Positions 54,300 through 63,492 of a stretch of 64,000 bases of DNA are shown piece after piece (within the stretch, counting starts at the first letter, position 1; every line of letters starts with the position of its first letter). The notes under the pieces are model-generated. The model ran no database searches. It saw nothing but the letters and a program-made list of their open reading frames with translations, and was not told the origin of the DNA. This DNA comes from Pseudomonas umsongensis (lineage in GTDB: Bacteria > Pseudomonadota > Gammaproteobacteria > Pseudomonadales > Pseudomonadaceae). The stretch covers positions 930,001 through 994,000 of the forward strand of contig NZ_NIWU01000002.1 in NCBI RefSeq assembly GCF_002236105.1, given 5' to 3'. Position numbers and translations under genes: made by a program.

Positions 54300-54338
54300 G
54301 CGTTTTCGTCGACCCAGCGTTGTTCGAGACGGGTTTGC
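54025..54338. repeat. Direct repeat, right copy (314 bp)
   Basis: Partner of 49492-49805. At its right edge the sequence continues into the FliK-like gene, while the left copy breaks into unrelated AT-rich DNA. That shows the right copy is in native context. Confidence 0.93.
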
Positions 54339-55864
54339 GGACCTTGGGGTGGTTTGCCGAGGTGGCAGTCGAGATCGCCGACGTTCAGCCCGGCGGCCAG
54401 CATTCGCTGGCGCAATGCCGCCAGGTTGCTTTCAATCAGGCTGGCGGTGTAGGCGCGTTCGGCCCAGAGCTGGCTGCTGAGGCTGCCCTGGATCAGTTGT
54501 GCCTGAACCTGCAACGGCCCGAGCGGTTCCATGTCGAACGCCAGTTCGATGCGCCACAGTTGTTGCTTGGGCGCTCGTTCCTCCTGGCGTTCCTTGGGTT
54601 GTTCTCTTTCGGGGGCCTCCTCGCGCTGGAACTTGACCTGCAACGGCACGATGTCCTGCAGGTTGCGCATCGGAATCTCCAACTGCCAGGTACTCATCAA
54701 TCGCCCATCCGGTGTGACGCCGGACTGCTCAAGGCTCGACAGTTGGTGGCTTTGCAGGCGTGAGACCGCCGCAGCGGCCAGGCGCAACAGATGCTCCAGG
54801 TCGTCTTCGCCGTCGGCGCTTTGCAACAGCCGCTCAGGCAACGGAAAACCAGTCGGCGACGGCTTGGCGCTGACCTGGCCGAGCATGCCCAGGGCATTGC
54901 GCACGAAACTCGGCATGGCCTGGGCCAGGGTGTTGGCGGCGATGATCGCACTGAGCTGGGTGCTGGCCGGCAGCCCGGATGACAACTGGCCGATCAGTTT
55001 GAGCAGGTCGCCTTTTATGTCAGGCGCCAGGTTCTGGCCGCCCAGCAATTTCGACTCCAGGAAGGCTCCGCTGCTGGCCAGCGCCTGGGCCAGGCCTTTG
55101 GCGCTGCTCAATTGCTGGATGTCCGGCAGCCCGGCGAGCAATCTGTCCACGGCCGTGCGCAGCTCGCTTGAAGTCTGCGTCGAGGCTGGCAGGTTTTGCA
55201 GCTGTTTGAGCAAACTATCCAGCGAACCCTGGCGGCTTTGTTGGCTGAGCAATTGCTGGGTCACGGCCAGTTGCTCCTGGCGGCTGCTCAAGGGCACGAA
55301 CTTGAGGGTCTGACCATCCTCTACCTGTGCGCTGAGCAACGTGCCGATGCGCAACGGTTGCGAGCTGTCGATGCTGAGGGTGCTGCCGCTCAGCGCTGTA
55401 TTGAGCAGGCTGACCATCGAGCGAAACACCGTGGCTTGCCCCGGTACAGTCGGCAACACCTGGGAGGTCAGCACCTTACCCTGCAGCAGGGTGCCCACCG
55501 GCATTTTCGCAGTGTCGATACGGGTGAGGGTGGCGACGCTGGCGGCGATAGCTTGCTGCACGGTGACCGCCAGGTTGCCCGCCGAAGGCTGGGTAACCGC
55601 GATGCTGCTGCCTTGGGCCAGGGGTTGATTGCTGATGGCCTGGAGCGTGGTCTGCCGGCCGCTCTCGAGAGTGAGCTTGAGCAGCAATTGAAAGGCCTGA
55701 TCCGCCTGTTTGAGCGACAGCACTTCAGCTTTGGCGGTCTGGCCTGCGCTGATCAGGCCCTCCATCGGCGTCAGCAGCTTGAGCAACTCGCCACTGACCG
55801 CTGGCGCACGCGGGGTCGTCGCGGTGGCCTGCGGTAGGGGGAGGATGTTCATTTCGCCTGTCAT
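54296..55864 (-). CDS. FliK-domain protein, second copy (FliK2)
   Basis: 522 codons. A Gln/Ser/Leu-rich N-terminal 380 residues with many Thr, and the Flg_hook (FliK C-terminal) domain at about 420-500: MEPLGPLQVQAQLIQGSLSS and ALRQRMLAAGLNVGDLDCHL. It differs from the main FliK at 26937 in length and sequence. Divergent from ccmA, with a 198-base gap. With the FlhB-C-like gene it forms a possible second export-switch pair; the physiological role is not known to me. Confidence 0.88.
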   Translation of the reverse strand: MTGEMNILPLPQATATTPRAPAVSGELLKLLTPMEGLISAGQTAKAEVLSLKQADQAFQLLLKLTLESGRQTTLQAISNQPLAQGSSIAVTQPSAGNLAVTVQQAIAASVATLTRIDTAKMPVGTLLQGKVLTSQVLPTVPGQATVFRSMVSLLNTALSGSTLSIDSSQPLRIGTLLSAQVEDGQTLKFVPLSSRQEQLAVTQQLLSQQSRQGSLDSLLKQLQNLPASTQTSSELRTAVDRLLAGLPDIQQLSSAKGLAQALASSGAFLESKLLGGQNLAPDIKGDLLKLIGQLSSGLPASTQLSAIIAANTLAQAMPSFVRNALGMLGQVSAKPSPTGFPLPERLLQSADGEDDLEHLLRLAAAAVSRLQSHQLSSLEQSGVTPDGRLMSTWQLEIPMRNLQDIVPLQVKFQREEAPEREQPKERQEERAPKQQLWRIELAFDMEPLGPLQVQAQLIQGSLSSQLWAERAYTASLIESNLAALRQRMLAAGLNVGDLDCHLGKPPQGPQTRLEQRWVDENA

Positions 55865-55894
55865 ACGCGGTCACAACCTTGGGAAATTGCACGC

Positions 55895-55921
55895 TTGAGA
55901 GTAGGAAATGGCATGTATAAT
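55895..55921 (+). promoter_or_regulatory. Candidate sigma-70 promoter for the ccm operon
   Basis: TTGAGA at 55895-55900 and a perfect TATAAT at 55916-55921, 15 bases apart, which is short. It lies about 140 bases before ccmA in the divergent gap with the FliK-like gene. Confidence 0.5.
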
Positions 55922-56062
55922 GCCGCCCCGTTGTATACAGAATGCGGAAAATTTCCCAGTTAATTGACGCAGCTCTCTCGTCCGGGCCGCCAATACCTTT
56001 ATTCTGCATCTCTTTAACGGCCGCGCCAGCGCCGACTTGAACCGTATAAGGCCCGTGAACCC

Positions 56063-56698
56063 TTGACCAGTCCAGTCTTGCAAACCGTTGCCCTTGCTTG
56101 TGAGCGAGACCTTCGGCTGCTCTTCGAAAATCTCGATTTGAGAATGGCCAGTGGCGAAATGGTACAAATCAGCGGCCCCAACGGCAGTGGCAAGACCAGC
56201 CTGTTGCGCCTGTTGTCCGGCCTGATGCACCCGACCGCCGGTCAAGTACTGCTTAACGGTCAGCCGCTGAGCGAGCAACGCACAGAACTTGCACGCAATC
56301 TCTTGTGGATCGGCCATGCCGCTGGCATCAAGGATTTGCTGACTGCGCAAGAGAACCTGAGCTGGCTGTGTGCCCTGCATCAACCGGCTTCCCATGAGGC
56401 AATCTGGCAGGCTTTGGCCGCAGTCGGGCTGCGCGGTTTCGAGGATGTTCCCTGCCATACGCTGTCCGCGGGTCAACAGCGCCGAGTGGCGCTGGCGCGG
56501 CTTTATCTGGACAGCCCACCGTTGTGGATACTCGATGAGCCCTTTACCGCCCTCGACAAGCAAGGCGTGGCGCAGCTCGAAGAACACTTGGCAGGCCACT
56601 GCGAGCGCGGTGGCATGGTGGTCTTGACCACTCACCACACGCTGAGCCGCGTGCCGGCCGCGTACCGCGACATTGATCTGGGGAACTGGGCCGTATGA
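56063..56698 (+). CDS. ccmA: Heme exporter ATPase CcmA
   Basis: 211 codons from TTG 56063; no in-frame ATG gives the conserved start. ABC ATPase with Walker [17 protein letters not shown], signature [20 protein letters not shown], and Walker [16 protein letters not shown]. CcmAB drives release of holo-CcmE from CcmC. Overlaps ccmB by four bases; first gene of the ccm operon. Confidence 0.95.
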   Translation: MTSPVLQTVALACERDLRLLFENLDLRMASGEMVQISGPNGSGKTSLLRLLSGLMHPTAGQVLLNGQPLSEQRTELARNLLWIGHAAGIKDLLTAQENLSWLCALHQPASHEAIWQALAAVGLRGFEDVPCHTLSAGQQRRVALARLYLDSPPLWILDEPFTALDKQGVAQLEEHLAGHCERGGMVVLTTHHTLSRVPAAYRDIDLGNWAV

Positions 56699-57363
56699 GT
56701 GTTTTTGGCCTGTTGGTTGCCCGCGAAGCCCGTCTGTTGTTCCGCCGTCCGGCTGAACTGGCCAACCCGCTGGTGTTCTTCGCCATCGTCGTTTCGCTGT
56801 TCCCGCTCGCGGTCGGTCCCGAGTCTCAATTGTTGCAAACCTTGTCTCCGGGGCTGGTCTGGGTGGCGGCCCTTTTATCGGTCCTGCTCTCGCTGGACGG
56901 GCTTTTCCGCAGTGATTTCGAGGACGGATCGCTGGAACAGTGGGTCCTTTCGCCGCACCCCCTGGCTCTTCTGGTTTTGGCCAAGGTACTGGCACACTGG
57001 GCGTTTTCCGGCCTGGCACTGGTTTTGCTCGCGCCTTTGCTGGCGTTGATGCTCGGGTTGCCTGCCGCCTGTCTGCCGGTGTTGCTGCTTTCTTTATTGC
57101 TGGGTACACCGGTACTGAGCCTGCTCGGTGCGGTGGGCGCGGCGTTGACGGTAGGTTTGAAGCGTGGCGGGCTGTTGCTGGCGTTGCTGATCCTGCCGTT
57201 GTACATCCCGGTGTTGATTCTTGGCAGTGGCGCCTTGCAGGCAGCCTTGCAGGGCATGCCGGCGACCGGTTATCTGTTGTGGCTTGGGAGCCTGACCGCC
57301 CTGGCGATAACCCTGACACCCTTTGCAATAGCCGCTGGCCTGAAGATCAGCGTCGGCGAATAA
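56695..57363 (+). CDS. ccmB: Heme exporter permease CcmB
   Basis: 222 codons, six hydrophobic segments. Family residues near the start ([20 protein letters not shown]) and [17 protein letters not shown] in the first loop. Membrane partner of CcmA. Overlaps ccmA (ATGA) and is followed after 80 bases by ccmC. Confidence 0.95.
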   Translation: MSVFGLLVAREARLLFRRPAELANPLVFFAIVVSLFPLAVGPESQLLQTLSPGLVWVAALLSVLLSLDGLFRSDFEDGSLEQWVLSPHPLALLVLAKVLAHWAFSGLALVLLAPLLALMLGLPAACLPVLLLSLLLGTPVLSLLGAVGAALTVGLKRGGLLLALLILPLYIPVLILGSGALQAALQGMPATGYLLWLGSLTALAITLTPFAIAAGLKISVGE

Positions 57364-57443
57364 TGAGGTCTGGTCAAAATTTGACCAGTAAAGACCCTTT
57401 GGCTGTCTCGTGATAGCGAGCAGCAACCGTGATGGAAACAGCA

Positions 57444-58199
57444 ATGAACTGGACGTGGTTTCATAAGCTCGGCTCGCCCAAATGGTTTTACGGCATCAGC
57501 GGCAGAATGCTGCCATGGCTGAGCATTGCGGCGTTGCTGCTGATCGGCGTTGGCGTGGTCTGGGGCCTGGCCTTCGCGCCGCCGGACTACCAGCAGGGCA
57601 ATAGCTTTCGCATCATCTACATCCACGTTCCGGCCGCCATGCTGGCACAGTCCATCTACGTGATGCTGGCAGTGTGTGGCGTCGTCGGGCTGGTGTGGAA
57701 GATGAAGCTGGCCGACGTCGCCTTGCAGTGTGCGGCGCCCATCGGTGCCTGGATGACCGCCGTGGCGCTGGTCACCGGGGCGATCTGGGGCAAGCCGACC
57801 TGGGGCTCGTGGTGGGTCTGGGATGCACGACTGACGTCCATGCTGATTCTTTTGTTCCTGTACTTCGGTCTTATTGCGCTGGGCAACGCCATCAGCAATC
57901 GTGACAGTGCGGCCAAGGCCTGTGCGGTGCTGGCCATCGTCGGCGTGATCAACATCCCGATCATCAAGTACTCGGTGGAGTGGTGGAACACCCTGCATCA
58001 GGGCGCAACCTTCACGCTCACGGAAAAACCGGCGATGCCCGCCGAGATGTGGCTGCCGTTGCTGCTGACGGCGCTGGGTTTCTATTGTTTCTTCGGCGCG
58101 GTATTGCTGCTGCGCATGCGCCTTGAGGTGCTCAAGCGCGAAGCCCGGGCCAGTTGGGTCAAGGCCGAAGTTGAAAACAGCCTGGAGGTTGCTCGATGA
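57444..58199 (+). CDS. ccmC: Heme lyase subunit CcmC
   Basis: 251 codons from ATG 57444; ATG 57432 is an in-frame alternative. Six membrane segments and the Trp-rich heme-binding motif [18 protein letters not shown], with flanking His residues (IYIHVPAA and WNTLHQG). It loads heme onto CcmE. Overlaps ccmD. Confidence 0.95.
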   Translation: MNWTWFHKLGSPKWFYGISGRMLPWLSIAALLLIGVGVVWGLAFAPPDYQQGNSFRIIYIHVPAAMLAQSIYVMLAVCGVVGLVWKMKLADVALQCAAPIGAWMTAVALVTGAIWGKPTWGSWWVWDARLTSMLILLFLYFGLIALGNAISNRDSAAKACAVLAIVGVINIPIIKYSVEWWNTLHQGATFTLTEKPAMPAEMWLPLLLTALGFYCFFGAVLLLRMRLEVLKREARASWVKAEVENSLEVAR

Positions 58200-58372
58200 G
58201 TTTTGCTTCATTCGGCGACTTCCTCGCCATGGGCCATCACGGCCTGTATGTCTGGTCGGCCTATGGCATTTGCCTGGCAGTGCTGGCCCTCAACGTGGCG
58301 GCGCCGATCCTGGCCCGCAAGCGGTATCTGCAACAAGAGGCGCGCCGTCTGCGCCGGGAGAACGGCAAGTGA
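58196..58372 (+). CDS. ccmD: Heme exporter protein CcmD
   Basis: 58 codons, easily missed. ATG 58196 overlaps the ccmC stop (ATGA), and the stop overlaps the ccmE start. One membrane segment ([20 protein letters not shown]), then a basic cytosolic tail ([18 protein letters not shown]). It stabilises the CcmABC-CcmE complex. Confidence 0.93.
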   Translation: MSFASFGDFLAMGHHGLYVWSAYGICLAVLALNVAAPILARKRYLQQEARRLRRENGK

Positions 58373-58824
58373 ATCCGCTGCGTAAAAAGCGTCTTATCAT
58401 CATTCTGGCGATCCTGGTTGGGGTCGGCTCCGCCGTGGGCCTGGCCCTCAGCGCCCTGCAGCAGAACATCAACCTGTTTTACACACCGACCCAGATCGCC
58501 AACGGCGAAGCCCCGCAGGACACGCGCATCCGCGCGGGCGGCATGGTCGAGGCCGGTTCCCTGCAGCGCTCCGGCGATTCGCTGGACGTGAAGTTCGTCG
58601 TCACCGACTTCAACAAATCCGTGACCATCAGCTATCGCGGCATCCTTCCGGACCTGTTCCGCGAAGGGCAGGGCATCGTCGCCCTGGGCAAGCTCAATGC
58701 CGAAGGCGTGGTGGTGGCCGATGAAGTGCTGGCCAAGCACGATGAAAAGTACATGCCGCCGGAAGTGACCAAGGCCTTGAAAGACAGTGGTCAATCCGCC
58801 CCAACACCCGCTAAGGAGGGTTGA
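58369..58824 (+). CDS. ccmE: Periplasmic heme chaperone CcmE
   Basis: 151 codons from GTG 58369. One N-terminal membrane anchor ([20 protein letters not shown]), then an OB-fold domain. The heme-binding His is in [14 protein letters not shown], the family signature. It takes heme from CcmC to CcmF. A good site (AAGGAGG) for ccmF lies just before its stop. Confidence 0.95.
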   Translation: MNPLRKKRLIIILAILVGVGSAVGLALSALQQNINLFYTPTQIANGEAPQDTRIRAGGMVEAGSLQRSGDSLDVKFVVTDFNKSVTISYRGILPDLFREGQGIVALGKLNAEGVVVADEVLAKHDEKYMPPEVTKALKDSGQSAPTPAKEG

Positions 58825-58827
58825 TCC

Positions 58828-60816
58828 ATGACTTCCGGCATCTTCATTCCCGAACTGGGTCATTTGGCGATGATCCTGGCCCTGTGCTTTGCGCTGGTTC
58901 AGGCCGTCGTGCCATTGGTCGGCGCCTGGCGCGGTGACCGATTCTGGATGAGCCTGGCCCAGCCGGCGGCATGGGGGCAGTTCGCCTTTCTGCTGTTCGC
59001 TTTCGGCTGCTTGACCTATGCGTTCATGGCCGACGATTTTTCCGTCGCTTATGTCACCAACAACTCCAACAGTGCCTTGCCCTGGTACTATAAGTTCAGC
59101 GCCGTATGGGGCGCGCACGAAGGTTCGTTGCTGTTGTGGGCGTTGATCCTCGGCGGCTGGACGTTCGCCGTGTCGGTGTTCTCCCGACAGTTGCCGCAAG
59201 TAATGCTGGCACGGGTGCTGGCAGTGATGGGCATGATCAGCACCGGTTTCCTGCTGTTCCTGATCCTCACCTCGAACCCGTTCAAGCGCATCCTGCCGCA
59301 AGTGCCTGGCGACGGTGCCGACCTCAACCCGTTGCTGCAAGATATCGGCCTGATCGTGCACCCGCCGATGCTGTACATGGGCTACGTCGGCTTCTCGGTG
59401 GCCTTCGCCTTCGCTATCGCCGCGCTGATGGGCGGTCGCCTGGACGCCGCTTGGGCGCGTTGGTCGCGGCCATGGACCATCGTCGCCTGGGCATTTCTCG
59501 GTATCGGCATCACCCTCGGTTCCTGGTGGGCCTACTATGAACTCGGCTGGGGCGGCTGGTGGTTCTGGGACCCGGTGGAAAACGCCTCGTTCATGCCCTG
59601 GCTGGTGGGCACCGCGCTGATTCACTCGCTGGCCGTCACGGAAAAGCGTGGTGTGTTCAAGAGCTGGACCGTGTTGCTGGCCATCGCCGCCTTTTCGTTG
59701 AGCCTGCTGGGCACTTTCCTCGTGCGTTCCGGCGTACTGACCTCGGTGCACGCCTTTGCCTCGGACCCCGAGCGCGGCGTGTTCATCCTGATCTTCCTGC
59801 TGTTCGTGGTCGGTGGTTCGCTGACGCTGTTCGCCTTGCGCGCACCGGTGGTCAAGAGCCAGGTCGGCTTCAACCTCTGGTCCCGGGAAACCCTGTTGCT
59901 GGGCAACAACCTGGTGTTGGTGGTGGCCGCTTCGATGATCCTGCTGGGCACCTTGTATCCGTTGATTCTCGATGCCATGACCGGTGCCAAGCTGTCGGTC
60001 GGCCCGCCGTACTTCAATGCGCTGTTCATTCCATTGATGGCCTTGTTGATGCTGGTGATGGCGGTCGGCGTGATCGTGCGCTGGAAAGACACCCCGGTGA
60101 AATGGCTGCTGGGCATGCTCACCCCGGTACTACTCGGCAGCGCCGCGCTGGCGGTGGTGGCGGGCGTGGCTTATGGCGATTTCAACTGGGCGGTGCTGGC
60201 GACCTTCATGCTCGCGGCCTGGGTGTTGTTGGCCGGTGTGCGTGACATTTTCGACAAGACTCGCCACAAAGGCCTGATCAAAGGCCTGCCGACCCTGACC
60301 CGCAGCTACTGGGGCATGCAGGTTGCACACCTGGGCATCGCCGTCTGCGCCCTCGGCGTGGTGTTGTCGAGCCAGAACAGTGCCGAGCGCGACCTGCGCC
60401 TGGCGCCGGGCGAGTCCATGGCCCTGGGCGGTTATCAATTCATCTTCGAAGGTGCCAAACATTTCGAAGGCCCGAACTTCACCTCCGACAAGGGTACCGT
60501 GCGGGTGATCAAGGACGGCAAGGAAGTCAGTGTCCTGCACCCGGAAAAACGTCTCTACACCGTACAGAATTCGGTGATGACCGAAGCCGGGATCGACGCC
60601 GGTTTCACCCGTGACCTCTACGTCGCACTCGGCGAGCCCCTGGGGGATGGCGCCTGGGCAGTACGTGTGCACGTCAAGCCGTTCGTGCGCTGGATCTGGT
60701 TCGGTGGTTTGCTCACAGGTCTGGGCGGGTTGCTGGCAGCGCTGGACCGGCGTTATCGGGTCAAGGTGAAAAGCCGTGTGCGGGAAGCACTGGGCATGAC
60801 GGGAGCGACTGCATGA
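58828..60816 (+). CDS. ccmF: Cytochrome c heme lyase CcmF
   Basis: 662 codons, about 15 membrane segments. The WWD heme-handling motif is GWGGWWFWDPVENASFMPWL. Conserved His residues flank it (IVHPPMLYMGY; AHEGSLLLW). It attaches heme to apocytochrome c together with CcmH and CcmI. AAGGAGG precedes ATG 58828. Overlaps ccmG by four bases. Confidence 0.97.
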   Translation: MTSGIFIPELGHLAMILALCFALVQAVVPLVGAWRGDRFWMSLAQPAAWGQFAFLLFAFGCLTYAFMADDFSVAYVTNNSNSALPWYYKFSAVWGAHEGSLLLWALILGGWTFAVSVFSRQLPQVMLARVLAVMGMISTGFLLFLILTSNPFKRILPQVPGDGADLNPLLQDIGLIVHPPMLYMGYVGFSVAFAFAIAALMGGRLDAAWARWSRPWTIVAWAFLGIGITLGSWWAYYELGWGGWWFWDPVENASFMPWLVGTALIHSLAVTEKRGVFKSWTVLLAIAAFSLSLLGTFLVRSGVLTSVHAFASDPERGVFILIFLLFVVGGSLTLFALRAPVVKSQVGFNLWSRETLLLGNNLVLVVAASMILLGTLYPLILDAMTGAKLSVGPPYFNALFIPLMALLMLVMAVGVIVRWKDTPVKWLLGMLTPVLLGSAALAVVAGVAYGDFNWAVLATFMLAAWVLLAGVRDIFDKTRHKGLIKGLPTLTRSYWGMQVAHLGIAVCALGVVLSSQNSAERDLRLAPGESMALGGYQFIFEGAKHFEGPNFTSDKGTVRVIKDGKEVSVLHPEKRLYTVQNSVMTEAGIDAGFTRDLYVALGEPLGDGAWAVRVHVKPFVRWIWFGGLLTGLGGLLAALDRRYRVKVKSRVREALGMTGATA

Positions 60817-61349
60817 AGCGTTGGTTGATGTTGTTGCCACTGGCGATTTTCCTAGTGGTGGCTGTTTTCCTGTATCGCGGTCTGTACCTGGACCCGGCCG
60901 AGTTGCCCTCGGCGATGATCGGCAAACCCTTCCCGGAGTTTTCCCTGCCAGCGGTGCAGGGCGACAAGACCCTGACCCGCGCCGACATCCTCGGCAAACC
61001 GGCATTGGTCAACGTCTGGGGCACCTGGTGCATTTCCTGCCGGATCGAGCACCCGGTGTTGAACAAACTGGCCGAGAAGGGCGTGGTGATCCACGGCATC
61101 AACTACAAGGACATCAATGCCGACGCCTTGAAATGGCTGGCGGATTTCCATAATCCGTATCAGCTGGATATTCGCGACGACGCCGGCACCCTGGGCCTGA
61201 ACCTCGGTGTGTACGGCGCCCCGGAAACCTTCTTCATCGACGCCAAGGGCATCATCCGCGACAAATTCGTAGGGGTGATCGACGAGCAGGTCTGGCGCGA
61301 GAAACTGGCGGCCAAGTACCAGGCGCTGGTCGACGAGGCGAAGCCATGA
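60813..61349 (+). CDS. ccmG: Thioredoxin-like protein CcmG (DsbE)
   Basis: 178 codons. N-terminal membrane anchor (LMLLPLAIFLVVAVFLYRG), then a thioredoxin fold. The active site reads WGTWCISCRIEHP (CxxC as WCISC), and GVYGAPETFFIDAKG contains the cis-Pro. It keeps the apocytochrome CXXCH cysteines reduced. Overlaps ccmF and ccmH by four bases each. Confidence 0.95.
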   Translation: MKRWLMLLPLAIFLVVAVFLYRGLYLDPAELPSAMIGKPFPEFSLPAVQGDKTLTRADILGKPALVNVWGTWCISCRIEHPVLNKLAEKGVVIHGINYKDINADALKWLADFHNPYQLDIRDDAGTLGLNLGVYGAPETFFIDAKGIIRDKFVGVIDEQVWREKLAAKYQALVDEAKP

Positions 61350-61816
61350 AGCGCTGGATTGCCGCCGTTGTCCTGGGCTTGAGCCTGGCCGGCGTGGCCC
61401 ACGCTGCCATCGACACTTACGAGTTCGCCAAGGAAGGTGATCGCGAGCGTTTTCGCGAGTTGACCAAGGAGCTGCGTTGCCCGAAGTGCCAGAACCAGGA
61501 CATCGCTGACTCCAATGCCCCGATTGCCGCCGACCTGCGCAAAGAGATCTTCCGCATGCTTGGCGAGGGTAAGGACAACCAGCAGATCATCGACTTCATG
61601 GTCGATCGCTACGGTGATTTCGTTCGCTACAAACCGGCCCTGAACGCCAAGACCGCACTGCTCTGGTTCGGCCCCGCTGGCCTGCTGTTGGGCGGTGTGG
61701 TGATCATCGCGGTGATCGTGCGTCGTCGTCGCGTGCAACGCGCCGAAACGCCAGGCTCGCTTTCTGCCGAGGAGCGCGAGCGCCTCGACCAACTGTTGGA
61801 TAAAAACCAAGAATGA
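61346..61816 (+). CDS. ccmH: Cytochrome c biogenesis protein CcmH
   Basis: 156 codons. Signal peptide at the start ([17 protein letters not shown]), then the redox motif [20 protein letters not shown] (CPKC). A membrane segment at about 100-122. It reduces the disulfide of apocytochrome c. Corresponds to the N-terminal CcmL part in pseudomonads. Overlaps ccmI by four bases. Confidence 0.95.
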   Translation: MKRWIAAVVLGLSLAGVAHAAIDTYEFAKEGDRERFRELTKELRCPKCQNQDIADSNAPIAADLRKEIFRMLGEGKDNQQIIDFMVDRYGDFVRYKPALNAKTALLWFGPAGLLLGGVVIIAVIVRRRRVQRAETPGSLSAEERERLDQLLDKNQE

Positions 61817-63015
61817 TTGATTTCTGGCTCGCTGCAGGTCTGCTGCTCCTGGTGGCCCTGAGTTTTCTGCTGATCCCCGTCCTGCGTAGTCGTCGCGCCC
61901 AGCTCGAAGAGGATCGTACTGCCCTGAACGTGGCGCTGTATCAAGAACGCGTGGCTGAGCTGCAGGTTCAGCAGCAGGAAGGCGTTCTCGATGCCGCGCA
62001 AATGGACGCCGGCCGGGCTGAAGCCGCCCGTGAATTGCTCGCGGACACCGAAGGCGTTGCCGCGCCTCGGGTGACGCGCCTGGGCAAGGCGGCACCGTTG
62101 CTGGCAGCCATCCTGGTCCCGGTGCTGGGCCTGGGGCTGTACCTGCATTTCGGTGCCAGTGACAAAGTCGAGTTGACTCGGGAATTCGCCCAGGCGCCAC
62201 AGTCGATGGAAGAAATGACCCGGCGCCTGGAGCGCGCGGTCGCGGCGCAGCCCGATTCCGCCGAAGCGCTGTACTTCCTCGGTCGCACCTACATGACCCA
62301 GGATCGTCCGGCGGATGCGGCGAAGATCTTCGAGCGCACCGTCAACCTGGCCGGGCGCCAGCCTGAACTGTTGGGGCAATGGGCCCAGGCGCAGTATTTC
62401 GCCGATGGCAAGAAGTGGTCGGACAAGGTCCAGGCCCTGACTGACGAAGCGCTCAAGGCCGATCCAAAAGAAGTTACCAGCCTGGGCCTGCTGGGCATCG
62501 CCGCCTTCGAAGGCCAGCGTTTTCAGGAAGCGATCGACTACTGGAATCGCCTGCTGGAGCAACTGCCGCCGGACGACCAGTCCCGTATTGCGCTGCAGGG
62601 CGGTATTACCCGCGCCAGCGAGAAACTGGTGGCCAGCGGTGGCAAGGTGGCCCAGGCGCCAGCGGCCAAGCCGGCAGCGCTGCTCAAGGTCCGGGTTGAC
62701 CTGGCGGCCGACCTGAAGGCCAAGGTCCAGCCGGGTGACAGCGTGTTCATCTTCGCCCGCGCCACCTCTGGCCCACCCGCGCCGTTGGCGGCCAAGCGCC
62801 TGACCGTGGCTGATCTGCCAGCCACCGTCGAGTTGGGCGATGGCGATGCAATGATGCCGCAGTTGAAACTGTCGAACTTCCCTGAAGTCCAACTGGTTGC
62901 GCGCATCTCCCGCGCCGGTCAACCGACGGCAGGCGAGTGGATCGGTCGCAGCCAGCCCCTGGCCAGCAGCACCACCGCGCCGCAACAACTGACCATCGAT
63001 AGCCCGGATAAGTAA
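61813..63015 (+). CDS. ccmI: Cytochrome c biogenesis protein CcmI (CycH)
   Basis: 400 codons. Two membrane segments at about 5-22 and 94-114, with the leucine-zipper-like cytosolic loop between. A TPR domain at about 130-270 ([20 protein letters not shown]) binds the apocytochrome C-terminus. A C-terminal periplasmic domain follows. The stop lies within a 14-bp tandem repeat. Confidence 0.93.
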   Translation: MIDFWLAAGLLLLVALSFLLIPVLRSRRAQLEEDRTALNVALYQERVAELQVQQQEGVLDAAQMDAGRAEAARELLADTEGVAAPRVTRLGKAAPLLAAILVPVLGLGLYLHFGASDKVELTREFAQAPQSMEEMTRRLERAVAAQPDSAEALYFLGRTYMTQDRPADAAKIFERTVNLAGRQPELLGQWAQAQYFADGKKWSDKVQALTDEALKADPKEVTSLGLLGIAAFEGQRFQEAIDYWNRLLEQLPPDDQSRIALQGGITRASEKLVASGGKVAQAPAAKPAALLKVRVDLAADLKAKVQPGDSVFIFARATSGPPAPLAAKRLTVADLPATVELGDGDAMMPQLKLSNFPEVQLVARISRAGQPTAGEWIGRSQPLASSTTAPQQLTIDSPDK

Positions 63016-63044
63016 ACCCGGATCAGTAAGCCCGGATCAATAAC
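63003..63044. repeat. Tandem 14-bp repeat at the ccmI stop
   Basis: Three copies with few changes: CCCGGATAAGTAAA, CCCGGATCAGTAAG, CCCGGATCAATAAC. The first contains the ccmI TAA stop at 63013-63015. It ends 13 bases before the next gene. Confidence 0.8.
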
Positions 63045-63057
63045 AGGAAGCGCCACC

Positions 63058-63465
63058 ATGACCGCCATTGCTCGTATCACCCTGCTCAGCGTTGTTTTGG
63101 GGCTGAGCGCTTGTGCGGTCCAACGGCCACCTGAGCAGCCGAGCCCGCCACCGATCCCGCCGTCGCAGCCCAGTACCAAACCGGCGCCGTCGACGGTGCC
63201 GGGCAAACCGGCGACTCCCGCCAAACCGGCCAAGCCGCTGCCGCGCACCTCGGCCAGCTTCGCGCCGCCACCGGGTGGCAACAGTCATTGGGACCCGAAA
63301 CTGGGCGTGTATGTGCTCGACGATCAACCGAACACGTTCTATCGCCAGCGCACCTACTACCGTTGGGATAACGGCTGGAGCCGTTCAATCAGCCCGAAGG
63401 GACCCTGGGAAGAGACCGATATCCATGGCGTACCGGGTGGGTTGGGGCGCCAGTTCGGGCAATAA
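63058..63465 (+). CDS. Small putative lipoprotein, function unknown
   Basis: 135 codons. Lipoprotein signal with lipobox LSAC (Cys about residue 19). A Pro-rich spacer follows (residues about 22-65), then a compact C-terminal region with YVLDDQPNTFYRQRTYYRWD and WSRSISPKGPWEETDIHGVP. I do not recognise the family; similar Pro-rich envelope lipoproteins occur in pseudomonads. CAGGAAG precedes ATG 63058. It is 28 bases from phnN. Confidence 0.75.
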   Translation: MTAIARITLLSVVLGLSACAVQRPPEQPSPPPIPPSQPSTKPAPSTVPGKPATPAKPAKPLPRTSASFAPPPGGNSHWDPKLGVYVLDDQPNTFYRQRTYYRWDNGWSRSISPKGPWEETDIHGVPGGLGRQFGQ

Positions 63466-63492
63466 CGCAAATTGCGACCCTCGGGGGGTTGG

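Noticed and set aside
48455..54340. Classical transposon, prophage or integrative element
   Set aside because: No transposase, integrase, terminal inverted repeats or tRNA attachment site could be seen; the flanking repeats are pieces of a host-type gene.
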